Shown: positions 1 through 13,700 of the stretch, one piece after another
Numbering within the stretch: the first letter of the stretch is position 1
Layout of the letters: each line of letters begins with the position of its first letter
Assembly (NCBI RefSeq): GCF_000150275.1
Contig: NW_002060949.1
Location: 5,685,535 to 5,749,534 of the forward strand
Reading direction: 5' to 3'
DNA length: 64,000 nt
Source of the DNA: Trichoplax adhaerens
Lineage: Eukaryota; Placozoa; Uniplacotomia; Trichoplacea; Trichoplacidae
Notes under the pieces: model-generated
The model's input: the letters and a program-made list of their open reading frames with translations, nothing else
What the model was told of the DNA's origin: nothing
The model's database searches: none
Made by a program: the position numbers and the translations under genes

Positions 1-2012
1 GGTGCAAAGTAGTTTCCTAAAACGGATCTTGAGAGCGATTGGTTAGCAATTGTTTAGTTTTAAATACCTCTGACGGCTCTACGAAGCCTATAAATGATAG
101 TGCAATTAGAAAATTTAGGTAGAGAGTAGAAGAAGATTTTATTTGAAGAACTTATTGAATTTAAAAGGCCTTTGGGGTCGAATTGTCGTAAGTTAAACGT
201 TCTTCTTTTTGAAAGGTTGTTTGGTCGTTGACAGTTTTTAAGTCTGTCAATTATTTTAATAATACTTAAAGCTAAGTATTTGTAAGGTTGTTCGGTTTAT
301 ACTTCTCTCCATTTTTGTTTTGTAATAAATTGTTGTTCGATTATTTCCCCAAATTTTATTTGATGTCAAAGTATTAGCGTTAAGTCAACCGGAGTACAAC
401 GAAAGTAGAATCAAAGTTTGTTAAAGTTTTGTAGCTTGATCTCTACACTTTACATTTCTTTACATTAATTATCTATATGTAGTTATACGTATTTTGTTAA
501 ATTGTAAAATACGAAGTTACCATTGTGTAACATTAACTTATGTTATATGTCGTTGGTAACGATACATTGTTACTTTCATTTTACATGATATTAATTATCC
601 TCATGTACTCATACGTATTATTCTAAATTTACTCTGTACGTTTGAAATCGCATTTTTATTGTTGATTTAGATGTAGTATAGGTGATATACACGTAAATAC
701 AAGTAATGCCCGTATATCGTCGTTCTGTAAGTTGCTCAGCTCGTATTTAGCTATTGAAAATCTCAGGAGTATACGCTCGTATCTACTTTACCGTATTATA
801 TCCTTTAACAATTAGTATTACGTATTATCTGTTAATCTTAATATTTATTTAATATAGAGTATTCTTGTACATTAGACTGCTGTCTAATGTCTACTATAGT
901 CAGATAATGTTTTAATTTACTAATGCTTAGTGACTTGTAATTGACGTTTATCATAATGAATGGATGTGTCCTTATTAAATCGCCCTTTCAACATAAGTCA
1001 GTAAAATTGAAATTTTAATAGTTAAGAATGATGAAAGTTAATGGTGAGAAGATAATATTAATGATGGATTAATTGTTAAGGGCATGTAACTTTTATTATT
1101 ACATTGTATTCGCTACGATTAATAAAGATAAAATACATCAAGTTTACGCTACTTGAAATATACAATGGAAGAATGCTAAAATAAGTGTTCGAGTACTTTC
1201 TTTCTTTAATTGACTGCAAGATCATTCTAAAGAATAGAAATAAATACTTCAGTAATTTGTACTATACTACTCTAATAAATCTACAAGAAGATCATATAAT
1301 CTTTAATTTCAATCGCAAAATCAACTTGACTATTTTGATCTACCAATTCGCTTTGAAATTGCTCAATAACAAATTGACTATAAACTACAGCTGTTTATAC
1401 AGGATACTAGACGATAGTATGTAGAGGTATGAAGTGAATAATTTTAATGTTATTAAGCAAAATTTTTATCCGAGATCATACCTAAGTTAATTGACTAACA
1501 CTTAACTGGGTCATTTTTTTCTTTCATTATATTAAATATTCGTGTAGTTGACAAGTTGGTTATACTTCTGGTAAAGTTAAACCATGTTAACAGAAAGTTA
1601 ATAGGAACGTATTCACCATACAACATAATTACGAATAAAGGATATACAGTACGAGTATACGCATATACATACATGTACATATCTATTCACATCAGTTTAT
1701 CAATTGTAGCTTGTATCGAATAATTATTCATAGCTTTAAGAATTATACCTAAGAGTCTATTACAAAGAAGTGTATTAAATATGACGAAAAATATCAAACA
1801 TTATATATACGACTACTGATAACTGTAAATAATATTAAGATAGCGTACATATAAGGCAAATTATATAGTACAAGATCTAGCTTTTTATATGACAATTGAG
1901 GATTTACGTAATATAATAATATATATGTTTCCTTTCTTCTTGAATTGACTTTGAGATGAATTTTTTCTACAGTTTGCTAATTCAAGTTAAATAGGGTAAA
2001 GAATGAATAAAA
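1..2012. other. AT-rich spacer, no gene seen
   Basis: No exon with recognisable protein content or convincing splice borders was found on either strand. The open frames here are short, AT-rich and without family features. The right end is probably the 3' flank of the PASK gene, which stops at 2013 on the minus strand. Confidence 0.5.
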
Positions 2013-5000
2013 TTAAAATGTAGAATTTAATCTATTAGCTTCATTATTAACTTCCAAGTATTTTTTCATTTCATGGTGAAGTTGTACTTCTGAATCAGAA
2101 TCGTCCCAGCTATCACCATCATTTGCATCATCTAACTGTTCTGTACCCTGGCTCTTTCTGTTTATTAACAATTGTTGATGCGTGACTTTATCCCATGAAT
2201 AATGTGTTATATTAATAGGTTGATTAACCCATTGATTTTTTTCTATATCCCAAATGGTAGCTCTTTCATTTGGGTTTGGATGTAATAGCCAAGATATAAC
2301 TCCAAATAGAGCTTTAGTAACTTGGAATGGAGGCTTTAACTTACTTTTAATCGTTTCTTCAGGGTCTAAGTAAGGGTTTTCGCCAAAGGTCAGTGTATAT
2401 AATGTGACACCTAAGGCAAATATATCTAGTTCGGGACCTGGGTATTTGTTTCCTAATAGAACCTCCGGTGCACAATATTCAACAGTACCACAGAATGTGG
2501 AAAATAATTTACCAGGTTCGATAAATGCCGCTGAGCCGAAGTCAATCAACTTAACACGGAACATTTCGTTAATGATGATATTTTCATCTTTAATATCACG
2601 ATGGACGATGTCTAATTGATGTAAGTAAGCAACGGCTGCAACAATTTGGCGAAAAATATAACTTGCTAAGGCTTCATCGAAATCTGGCCCACATTCTATA
2701 AATTCAAAAAGGTCTATACCAGAGCCATGCTTTTCCATCACAACTTGGAAGTAGTCTTTATTTTCGAATGCGTCAATCATACGAACAATGTTTGGATGAT
2801 TAAGTTGACTAAGAAAGTATATTTCTAAAGGGACTTTACCATACTTTTCTATATTCATCCATGATTCATTGAATATTTTCGATTTTTGGATAAATTTAAC
2901 TACACAACTTTTTTTATCCGATTTTCTTTCCGCTAGTTGTACGAATCCGAATGCGCCTTTACCTAATGTTTCTAATGTAGTATAATGCTTATCATAAGAT
3001 CCGTGCCATGGTTCGTCTTCACTTTCATATTCAACACTTTGGCTTGGTGGTCTTGTTGGTATATCTTTCATGGGAGTAGCATAGAGAGAGCTATTAAAAC
3101 TAGAACCCAATGTCATGCTGGCTGACATTCGGCCGTATTCACCCAAATCGTCAGGATCACGAGCGATCCAAGTACAGTAAATAACTTTATCGTTGTCAAG
3201 TACTATGCGCTTGATTTGAAATATGATTCCTGTCATATAATAAACCAGCAGTCATTTAATTGTTAATTGCGATTAAGATCAAAAATAAAGGTACAACTAA
3301 TAAAACATGTTTCTTTTTGTAATCATAATTACCACATTACTATAATGTTACTAACTAGGTTAAGAAAAGATATAATTTTAAAGAGGATCGTAAGGAGATG
3401 ATTGTTAAACTGCTATACCTAGAAAATTTCCGTCTTTATGTATAGCAACACCAACAAAGCAGCCTTCTTTAATTTTACTTGTGTCAGTTGCAAGCTGTAT
3501 ATCTTCCGAGTGTTGAGAACTGAGTAATCCAGTAGAACGGATAGGTGTGGATGTTATATCTTGATCATCTAAATATATTCGTATATAAATTTTTAATTAT
3601 CACGGAGTTAATGATAGGAACTATTTTACAAGATCAAGGATATAATTTTATTTGTTATTAAACTATTTGTCCCGTTTACTTCGTTGAGCGTTTAAATCGT
3701 CGTATGTGCTATAATTTTCATTAACAGGTTGTGAACTGAATGAAATATCGGATACATCAGAAATATAGGAATCACCATGAAATGCTCTTGTTGAAAGGTC
3801 TATTAATTACATTTAATTAATTAAAATTAAATTAATTGACTATGAGCTTACAGTTTCTAATTAGACAACATATCTTTTCAAAAAATAAAAAATTGAGCAT
3901 TATTAGTTATATGCAGCATAAAATACCTTTACAAGAATTTGAGATTGTTGAATCTTCTTCATCCATCGGCGGTAAAGGCATTGAATTATCGTCAATGCCG
4001 CTGTTAATATGGTCATAAAACTGCGGAATAATGGAAGTAGCATCTTTTCCGATTAATTCTTCTTTAGAATAGCCAAGCAAAGTCTTAATGAAGTACTCAT
4101 TACAGTTATGAATTGTTCCATCAGGTAAGAAACTAATTAATCCGCTTATGTTTGCAAAAACCCATACTATCCCTTGATATAAGCAAGGAGTATTGGTTAG
4201 GTCATAATTTAAAACTTCCGAACAGTAAGTTTTGGCTTGTTGCAATAGACTCTCATCTTTCTCTTCTTTTATAGCCATTGTTAAGGGAAAATTGTTGCCA
4301 CTTTTAGTTCGCCCAGTAGCCAACTGCCGCTTCAATTCCTAATTAACAATATTGATGTAATTAATATGCTTGTACAAAACTTGTACTGTGTGTAATTTTG
4401 ATCCACTATCACGACTGCTTTGTTAGTTCGGTGATTATTATATGCGTATTTATTTTAGCATAAGGTGCAGACATCCATATAGTGGAAATACAAGATTCGG
4501 AAGAACATCAAGAGTACATCGTATATGATAGTAAGCATACAATATGTACAATATACGTATATTTTTGTATATCTTATTATTAAAAAATGCATTAACTAAC
4601 CTTTTTTATAGATGATCCATCAGGTGGAATTGTTAACGATGGTATTAAGTTTGTCAATTTTGAACCACGAATATCATCCATAGAGTCATATCCATGCAAG
4701 AGGGCAAATTGGTTATCAGCATTTAAAATTATACCCTAGCCAAGAGACCAAATAGATAAATACCATTAAAATTAAAGTAACAGGAACTGTGTTATATAAA
4801 TAGAATTAAAGATACATAAGGAAGAATTTAGCTTAGGTAATGGTTAGATGAGACAACACATTCAATAATTTGTCTCATGCTAACTCTCTTCGCTAGTATG
4901 CTACATCATTCGCGTTATAGTCGAAATCTATTAATTTAAAAGCAATTACTTCAGAACGTATGATGTAAAGAGTATATATTGCTGCGCTTAAAATAACTGT

Positions 5001-8000
5001 TGCGCTCTAACGTAATCATAGAATTATTTCTATACAGTTAACATAAGCAATTTGATCCCTGGATTATGATTTAATATAAATTCAGAATTACAATGTTACA
5101 GATAGGTAAAAATATTCAAACAGGGTCTGTATTCAGCTATCATGTAAACAAATATGGTCCATATTTTAAAGGTGACAATACTAAAATTATGGATATAAGA
5201 TAATGCAAAAAATTTTAATTGTCCGCTGATTCATGACTAAAAACTAAGAGTATACTCATATCTTGCGCAAGCACATACTTAAGAACTTGCGTAGGGTTAC
5301 ATTAGCTGATTTTAACTCTTACTTAAGATTAAAATTTTAAATAAGATAACTACTAATAGTTGCTGCATATTTAGTCTTCTAAGGTTAGCTACCGAGCGAA
5401 AAATTTTATCGCAAAATATGAACTGTATTCATATAAGACGATACATTGTATAGAATATAATTAAATTAAGGTCAATAGACTTATACATGTAATGTACTCG
5501 TGCATATATAAAGCATCATAATAAATTTATACTCATAGTGGTGTCAAGATTTAAAAACTGATAAAGTGATGTCATTATATCATTTATCAATATAAAGCTA
5601 ACAAGTATACAGTATACTCTAATCGATTCGCAAAAGTATTACCGAGCATTGAAAGCGTTTGATGTCAATAATTATAAATATAATAATTTGCTACTGTTAT
5701 ACCCGCCGCATAGTACATTAATTACTAGGCAGCTAATTTAGCAATCTGGTAAAAGTAGAATCGCTTAGATGTAATAATAATATCACATTAACCTCTATTA
5801 ATGTTACTTTATAAATCAAGCTGTTTCATTAGAACGCCTAATTTATTACGTAAAGGTATCATAGCGAGTACAATTTTCATAAGAGTAATCAAATTTCTAT
5901 ATTCACCTATCTCCTTAAGCTAAAATCATTATTTGGAGTATAAATATAATACATTCTTTGTTTATTTATTCCACTCTGGTAGATTGTATTGTTACCATTA
6001 TCTGCATGTAATTGTATAGTATCGTACACCTGCACTACCGTTACCATCAATACTATGGGTATATTAAAACTATAACGAAATATAATTACTATATCAAGAA
6101 TTACTTTGTTTTCACCTTTGTATCATCAATAATCATTATAACCGTTATAAAAGGGTGATACCGTACTGATAACATTTTTTAGGACATAGCATTCATTATT
6201 GAGATGTTGCTATCTTCAATGTTCTCGTTATATCATTTTTATAATCACCTCCTACCTTCGAATCAAATAAGACTGCAGCTGTTACTCGTTCAACCGGTTC
6301 AATAACGGCAATACAGCGAATATTTTTGTTGGAGGACGATTGCATTTTCTTCATCCATAATGATACCGGTATTAAGTTACCTTTAGCATCAACAGCATCC
6401 ATCTACAAATATGATTATAGCTGCCAGTTTAATATATCGACAATTTGAAATGCGGATACGGTTTGAAGCAGAATAGTAAGAGAATCAAGATCATTAACTA
6501 AAAGTATAAACTATATGATAGGCAGCATGGGGGAGGAGGGTTTAGAAAGATATTGTTATACAGTAGGCTATGTTCCATTGTTATACTTGTAGATTATCAA
6601 CTAACCACTTTGCCATTAATGAAGACTACTTGACCATCAGTATCGAGAATCTCTTCACCAAGTGCTTCTTGTCGGTCTTGATTATGCGACAACAACTGTG
6701 ACATTTTCATACCGACTAATTCATGCTCTTTATAACCAAACATCATGCAAGCGATACTATTAGCCATTAAAATACATGATGTGCGAGCGTCTAACGTGAC
6801 AACAGCTTTGTTAGGGTTACGGATAATTTTAGGTAAAGCGCTACCCACATCACCTAAGGAGAAAATGCAATTGGAAAATCATATTTTCGGAAAAATAAAA
6901 AAGATAATATAGGTATAAGAAAATGATTATCAGCGTGTTGATTGAGTCGAAATTTATACATTAACATACCGACGAAATTATAAAATTGCCACGAGGCTCC
7001 CATTGATGCATTTAGTCCAGAACCTTTCGGCTTGGATAACGAACCTACTGCATAGCCAGAAGCAAAACTACAGCTATTTATTGATTGGCATAATTGATCT
7101 AATTCGCCTTGGACTGCGCTTTCATCGATACTACTACTTTCCTCGTTGTCTGATGTACTTGTAGTTGTGTTAACATTACTTCGACCAATTTTGATGTAAT
7201 TTAGCGGGGAGTAGTGATAAGAATAATTCAATGATTTATTTAAACGTTGATTTATGTTACTAACAAACATGGCCGATTTATTTAATTTCCAGTGAAGTTG
7301 AGGATCCTAGATTGAATATTGATCAATAATGAACTCGAATTATTACTTAACATTTTCTATCGCAATACGTATATTTTTCTACAGTCAAACACTTACTAAA
7401 TGTAGAATAATAGTCACGATTTTAGTTGATTTATACATCTAGCAATTAGAATTCCTGTTATCGTGATTTATCGATAACGTTTTAAATTAGTTTAGATAGA
7501 GTACATACAGTAATGCATCATAGTGACTAGAGAGTACTATAGAAGGATACGGTTACAGTATACCATCCAATACAATACTTGATGGAAATACTACTAGACA
7601 GTAATGTATGCCGACCACAAGTACCGTAGGTCACAGTCTATTTGACAGAGGATGAATTCCATCCTTTTTATAATTTACCCCCAAAACTGTGGAGGAAGAT
7701 TTGTACTTTGGAGAGTAATAAAAAACGAGCCTTTGCAAGTAAGGTGTGTACATTTCTATTAGTATGCTGTACGCTAGTCTAGGACTACCATTGGCGACCG
7801 AGATAAACTAACAGTATTGCCTTTGATTAGAATTCTTTATTTTTGAGTACTAACAGTCGTTGACTCGCTGCCAGTAACAGTAAGTGTTGAGATTGTTGGT
7901 GTTTACTTACAATTTGTGTCTGTAATCCTTTTTCGACATCAGTAACACTCGTATCCTCATCTTGGGTTGATTTATCGATATTTTTCATCAAGGGTAAACT

Positions 8001-8081
8001 TCTCCCAAGTCGATTATCATCCATTAAAGCGACTTTGCTATAGCAAAATCGATCTAAATTCCTTTGTTTCACCTGCGCCAT
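2013..8081 (-). CDS. PASK: PAS domain-containing serine/threonine kinase (PASK), nine exons
   Basis: Exons in transcript order: 8081-7911, 7306-6970, 6853-6606, 6402-6256, 4735-4601, 4338-3927, 3799-3680, 3568-3419, 3229-2013. All introns are GT-AG, phases agree throughout, and the product is about 978 residues. PAS kinase is a nutrient-responsive Ser/Thr kinase whose PAS domains sense metabolites. A first PAS region spans exons 3-5 (about 170-346) and a second lies in exon 6 (GLISFLPDGTIHNCNE). The kinase domain is in the last exon (about 655-915): glycine loop GKGAFGFV, lysine in CVVKF, catalytic loop HRDIKDEN, DFG in LIDFGSAA, CAPEVL, and the PASK-typical FSTFCGTVEYCAPE. Vertebrate PASK is about 1,320 residues; here the linker before the kinase is shorter. 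The start is the first ATG of exon 1 (MAQVKQ). Intron 4 (4736-6255) is the only long one and I see nothing in it. Confidence 0.95.
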
Positions 8082-8159
8082 CTTGCAACTCTGTCAATTT
8101 TGAATTCTGAGCATGCCAAGTGGATAACTGTACAAAAACGATGTTTGCAGCCATGGAAA

Positions 8160-8350
8160 CGCGCCGCCCTTGCGATTACAGTGTAATGTACTGTGTAACA
8201 TGCCTACAGTACAAACTGTACAGGACTGTACAGTACAGTATTACGCGCGATAGTTTTATACAGTACAGTACTGTGCAGTACTGTACAGTACACTGCATAC
8301 CAGAGCTTTACAGTGCATTGTACTGTACTACAGGCCTTGGCCTGACGTTA
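8160..8350. repeat. GTAC-palindrome cluster
   Basis: Dense run of overlapping TACTGTACAGTA and GTACAGTAC words, both self-complementary, just upstream of the PASK start. The same words recur in arrays near 21, 28, 34, 46 and 54 kb. The open frames inside are by-products of the repeat. Confidence 0.8.
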
Positions 8351-8464
8351 ATAACTACTGTATAATAATAATAATAATAATAATTAAAATTATTGTAATT
8401 CAAAGCTGGAAGGAAGGGGACGGCAAGCAATTTTGTAGTTAATTAGCTTCTAATTAGTAAAAAT

Positions 8465-9440
8465 TTCGATAGATATTTGTCGAAGCATTGTTGAAGGATA
8501 ACTTTCTCACTGGGTTGTAATATGTAAAGCAAGCCCCTCTTTATTATGTTATATACAGTATTAAGTACGCTTATGTTATTGTAAGAAATTTCTTCCTAAG
8601 AGCAAAAAATCGAATCTGCAATAAATGCAGAACCCCTTTAAATCATACATCGGATTTAAAATCCCAAGTGTATGGATGTCCTTTTGAAACAACTCAAAGC
8701 TATTGAAAATATCGTTAGGTGTTTACCGAAGCATTGTTGAAAGACAACTTTCTCACTGGGTTGTAATATGTGCAGTAAGCCCCTCTCTGTTATGTACAGT
8801 ACGATGTTAAGTATGCGTATGTTATTATAAGAAATTTCTTCCTAAATACAAAAAATCGTATCTGCAATAAATACTGAACCCCTTTTAAATCATACGTTGG
8901 ATTTAAAATCCTAAGTGTATGTATCTCCCTTTGAAATAACTCAAAATTATTAAAAATATCGTTAGATGTTCGTAAGATAACTCTTTTATTGGGTTGTAAT
9001 GCTTACAGTAAGTCCCTCTCTGTACATGCTATTCTCGTATAGTGTTAAGTACGCGAATGTTATCGTAAGAAATTTCTTCTTAAGTGCAAAAATCGTATCT
9101 GCAATAAATGCTGAATCCCTTTAAATTAGCATAGGATTTAAAATCCTAAGCATATGCATCTCCCTTTGAAACAACCCATAATTATTAAAATGTCAATAGC
9201 TATTTGCCGAGACAGTGTTGAAATATAACTTTCTCTTCCTGATGGTACTGTAATATATATAGATAGTAAGCTCGTTTCTGTACATATTATATATATTATT
9301 AAGTGCCCGTATATTAATTATTGTAAGAAATTTCTTCTTAAGTACAAAAAATCGTATCTGCAATTCGGTATAGATCATACATAGAATTTAAAACCCTAAG
9401 TGTATGTACTCGTATATCTTTTTGAAACAATCCATAATTT
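8465..9440. repeat. Tandem repeat, about 240 bp, four diverged copies
   Basis: Four head-to-tail units, starting near 8466, 8712, 8957 and 9191. Shared landmarks in order: a 'cactgggttgtaat' block, 'agtaagcccctct', the palindrome AAGAAATTTCTT, 'atctgcaataaat', and near-palindromic 'ggatttaaaatcc'. Spacing of the first block is 246 bp between copies 1 and 2 and about 233 bp between 2 and 3. No protein frame persists through the copies. Confidence 0.85.
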
Positions 9441-10703
9441 AATATTGCAGCTATAGCGGACTATAATGCAATTGTAGTTTCCGACTACGGATATACAAAA
9501 GCTGTATTAAAAGGCTTTCATTTAGCCATAAATAAGTATACAATTATGATCTGTGATTTGTAAAGGAATTCAATTTTACATGCTAAAATTATATCTACAT
9601 AGATGTAAAAATAATTTTTATTCTTAAAATTTCACAGACAGAGTAGCTACGAATATCGTTGATCGAAGACGGTGAAAATCTATTTTCATTGAGTGCACTT
9701 TCACTTATTACGATGTACTGTAAATGAGGAGCACACACTGTTAATGTTTTATTATCGTGAGTCAAGTAGGAGTGATTGTAGAAATTAATTATTATACATT
9801 TCCTACTATTACTAGAGAACGCAGCTATTTTCTAATGTAAAATAAAATCATTACACAGATACAACACTTGATACAAAATCGTTAAAAAACTTTATCTTAT
9901 GTTTAATTATCCTCATAATTTCTTCATAGCCTTATCATATATTGATAGAATTTATCAAGTTAATACCAATTCAGCACACTTCAACTAAAATATCATGCGT
10001 TTCCTGATAAATTATCAAAATAATTATCAAAATAATTTATTCTTGAGCTATAAATGCACCATGACAATGCTGTGCTGCAGTTACGGCAAGCTTGTTTTAG
10101 GAAGAAACTCATAATCAAAGAGTAATAATAAGTATATAATTAAATGCGTCTATCGACGGTTTATGTGAAGATAAGTGCTACATGCCATACGTGATAATAT
10201 TATATAATGATGTGCAGAGATGGTAACAATAGAAGAAAGGGGGTTTACTAGTGCAACAACGAGATCCAATTAACGTAGAGAGATCAATAACAACATGAGG
10301 CTAACTCCTCAATGTGACAACTAACTTTAGTTACTTCTAACATACGTATATATACGAGTATATACGAATATAAGTGCATGTGGTATACTCATAGCATACA
10401 AGATAGTGCTTATTAACATCTCTCGACGGTACTTCAGTGTGTACTGTATGTATAAGACAATATAGTAACTACAATTATCACGTAGGTAATTGCGGCGCTA
10501 AAAATATAAGAAACACAGAACGATCGTGCATGAGTAGGTGCACGGTAGTCATACGACACCATACATTTCTGAAGAATTACTATTTTTTCACAACAGGGAT
10601 CATAAATTAATTTATTGGCAATACAACACGGTCAAAATGTTAATGTGATATGGACCACGGCAGAATATATATTATAGATTTTATAATAATTTTAAATTAT
10701 TCT
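9441..10703. other. Spacer downstream of the PAFAH2-like gene
   Basis: AT-rich DNA with no coding signal that I can defend on either strand. It holds the presumed 3' flank of the minus-strand PAFAH2-like gene that ends at 10704. Confidence 0.45.
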
Positions 10704-13700
10704 CTACCAGAAGATTAATTTTAGTACATCTAGTTCTTTACCGTCATTTTCATGCCCAGCAACTTCGACGTTTGTTCCTTCAAAAGCATAATCTAGAACA
10801 TTGATGTTGCCACCTCTATACCGATTGCATTCTGTGCAGCCTGATGATAAAAATATTTTCAATTCAATGCTACACAGGTTTACCCAATAACAATATTCTA
10901 TAGTAGTTTTAAGTTGTATAAATAGTTTTGTAACGTTACAAACTTTCACTTAAGAAGAAGAACTTACATAGATATTTTTCAAAAAAATCGAAGCAGATTT
11001 TGTTACTGACTGCACCCTTTAGTGAGGGATCCAAATTACCAACTTTGGTCGTTTGGTTTGCAAGAAAGTAGGGAAGTAGCAATGGAAAATCAGTCAGATC
11101 TATATGACAAGTTTCCCTAGCGTTGTTAAGGAACAGTTATAAATTTTATTTTAAAGCTTTCCTCAGATCTGCCAAAGCAGTGCATGATTCATCTTTTCTA
11201 TAGATGCAGGATAAAAGAGCTTTATTTTTTTTGCTTCTTACCTTATTGTAAATAGTTTTCTGTCCGCATCTAGATTTATTGGTGAAATCAGTTTCATAAA
11301 AGCGGTGAGCTAATTGTTCACAAATTAATGCTAATCCTCATAGTAATGGACTTTATCATATCTTTATAAATCTGACTTACTTTCTGTATTATCTTTGTCC
11401 ATAAATCTTTGAATCTGTGTTATATTATGCGGCCAAGAAAATGAATGAGCGTTCAAAACATAGAATGGTTTGTTAAAATTATGATGAAGATCATGATCAA
11501 CAGGAAACATCCAAGGGTCTAAAGCTATTCCACAACTAAATCGGTGATCTTTTACCAATACGGTTGCTGTTGTAGCGCCGCCGAAGGAGTGCCCAAAGAT
11601 TCCCACGGATGACATGATTAGGCGATTCTATTTTCGTGGATAATAGTTGCTTTTTATTTACTTCAATATTAATTTCCGAATTATTGAAACTGCAATGCTT
11701 TAGTTATTTGAAATACATGTAAGGACATAACAAAAGATTATAATCGCATACTTCAAATTGGCCTAAATCGAAGTTTGTCTTTGATAAATTCTTAACAGGC
11801 TCACCATTTTGCAATTTGTTCAAGAAGTCTACCACCATTGAACATTCGCTTGCTCTCTGATTGACCTAATGAGCAATAGATTCAGAATAATGCGAATATA
11901 ATTATTTAATCCTATTTACAATCAATGTTACGACTGTACTGCTATTATCAATAATTGTGAAAGGCTTAGCTAAAACCTATAGACAATGTTGACTAAAAAT
12001 AAAGTTCTTGTAGTACAGGAGTATAAATTAAAGGAAGAGATACTTGATATACTTGCGTGTTTATTGAAATCTCAAATGTGAGCATTAATAAATTACGAAG
12101 ATATTTGGTCTATATATTATACAATCTATATATAGAAGTTCTATATCGTAGGCAAATCTGTAGTAATTTTTAATTCAGCTCAAGTAATTTTTAACGTATT
12201 TTATCGAAAATTCATGAAAGAACTAATGACGTTTTAGGATATATAAAATCTAGCTGATATTTTAAAAACGTACAGTATTATGGTTACTCCGATAACTATG
12301 ATTATTTGAGATACTTATGAATAGGTGCATAAATTCAATGATAAAGAACATTAGATCTGAAGTAGTATATAGATTTTTTATGGTATTAATTAAACTAAGT
12401 TTGCAGAAATTAAATACATATGTATCTGATTTTAATAACAACCGTTGATGTTAGGATACATGAGAATGAGATTGTTTTACTTATGCTATATCTATCATAT
12501 GATGCAGATATGCTCTTATAAGTGTAATAAATGTAATAGATTATGCGCTTATGATATACAGCTAGAGTAACAGCGAGCTAGTTCGCAATTCTTTGATCCA
12601 CAGTTTAATATAAATTCATTAATTAATTATATATCAATTTATTTATACAGAAATAGATCGCATAAAATATAATCGTTAAGCATTGAATTATTGGCAAATG
12701 ATTAACTAATATCAAGAGAATTTTGCCATTTTTTAAACCAGCAATAATAATTAAAGTATTAAACAATGATAATGAATAGATCAGTTACTAATAAAAGGTC
12801 TTACTTGTCTATTTCTATCTTCGTAGTCTCCATTCGTTTTCAAGAATTTGAAAGGGACATCGACACGTTTGCCTTCCTCATTGATGTAGTATGTGTAACA
12901 AGCAGATCCATCTCTACAGAAGTGGTCGAATTATACAGTAAGCTGAAAGTAACATACAATTGCTAAAGGTGGCTGCATATAAGGCTTTATGTATCCCAAA
13001 TAACATAAGTACTGTAATGAAAGATGGATATAAGGTATAGTATTTAGTCATATGTTCTTTCATATGACTAACTACATTCATCGAAATGCAGCGATATCTA
13101 ACTAATCGCTATAATTATGAATTATAGATACTTTAATTTTTATAGTTATTAATGTGCAAATAATGTGATTATTTATGCATTTATAATGTCCACAGTTATT
13201 AACAAAGACTGAATAAAAATCTTTAATGTCAGTAATTTGGATGATGAAATTTATTCATTTAAGAATACTTAGATAGTGAAGATTTAAAAATTTAAAACGC
13301 TATTGTAGATTTGAGATTGATTTGTTAGCATTTCATCAGAGAATAGAAAGCAAAAAGATAATGGCTCTGCAGTAAATACCACTTATACAAGAAGCATTGA
13401 AAACTCGCTTCAAATACAAACTTGCGGTCACGACTATTTGTAGTAAATCCTATTTGAAAACACCACGTAGTAAAACAAATCTAGTAGGAGTTAAATACTG
13501 AATCAAGCTTTCTTACAGTAAAATTCTAACGGTAAGGATATATATATGCAATATTTAATCGAACCAATTTTGTTCCTGTACATTGTAAAGAAACAAAACT
13601 GGTTTAATCAATACTTTTATCAACTATAACAAGTAAGATCTCCTAAGATAAGTGCAAAGTTCCTTGATCTACTAGATGCTGATAAAAAACTAATTTTAAT

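Noticed and set aside
1185..1424. 79-codon plus-strand frame
   Set aside because: Ile/Leu/Asn/Tyr-rich as expected of AT-rich DNA; starts at a non-ATG codon; no family features or neighbouring exons.
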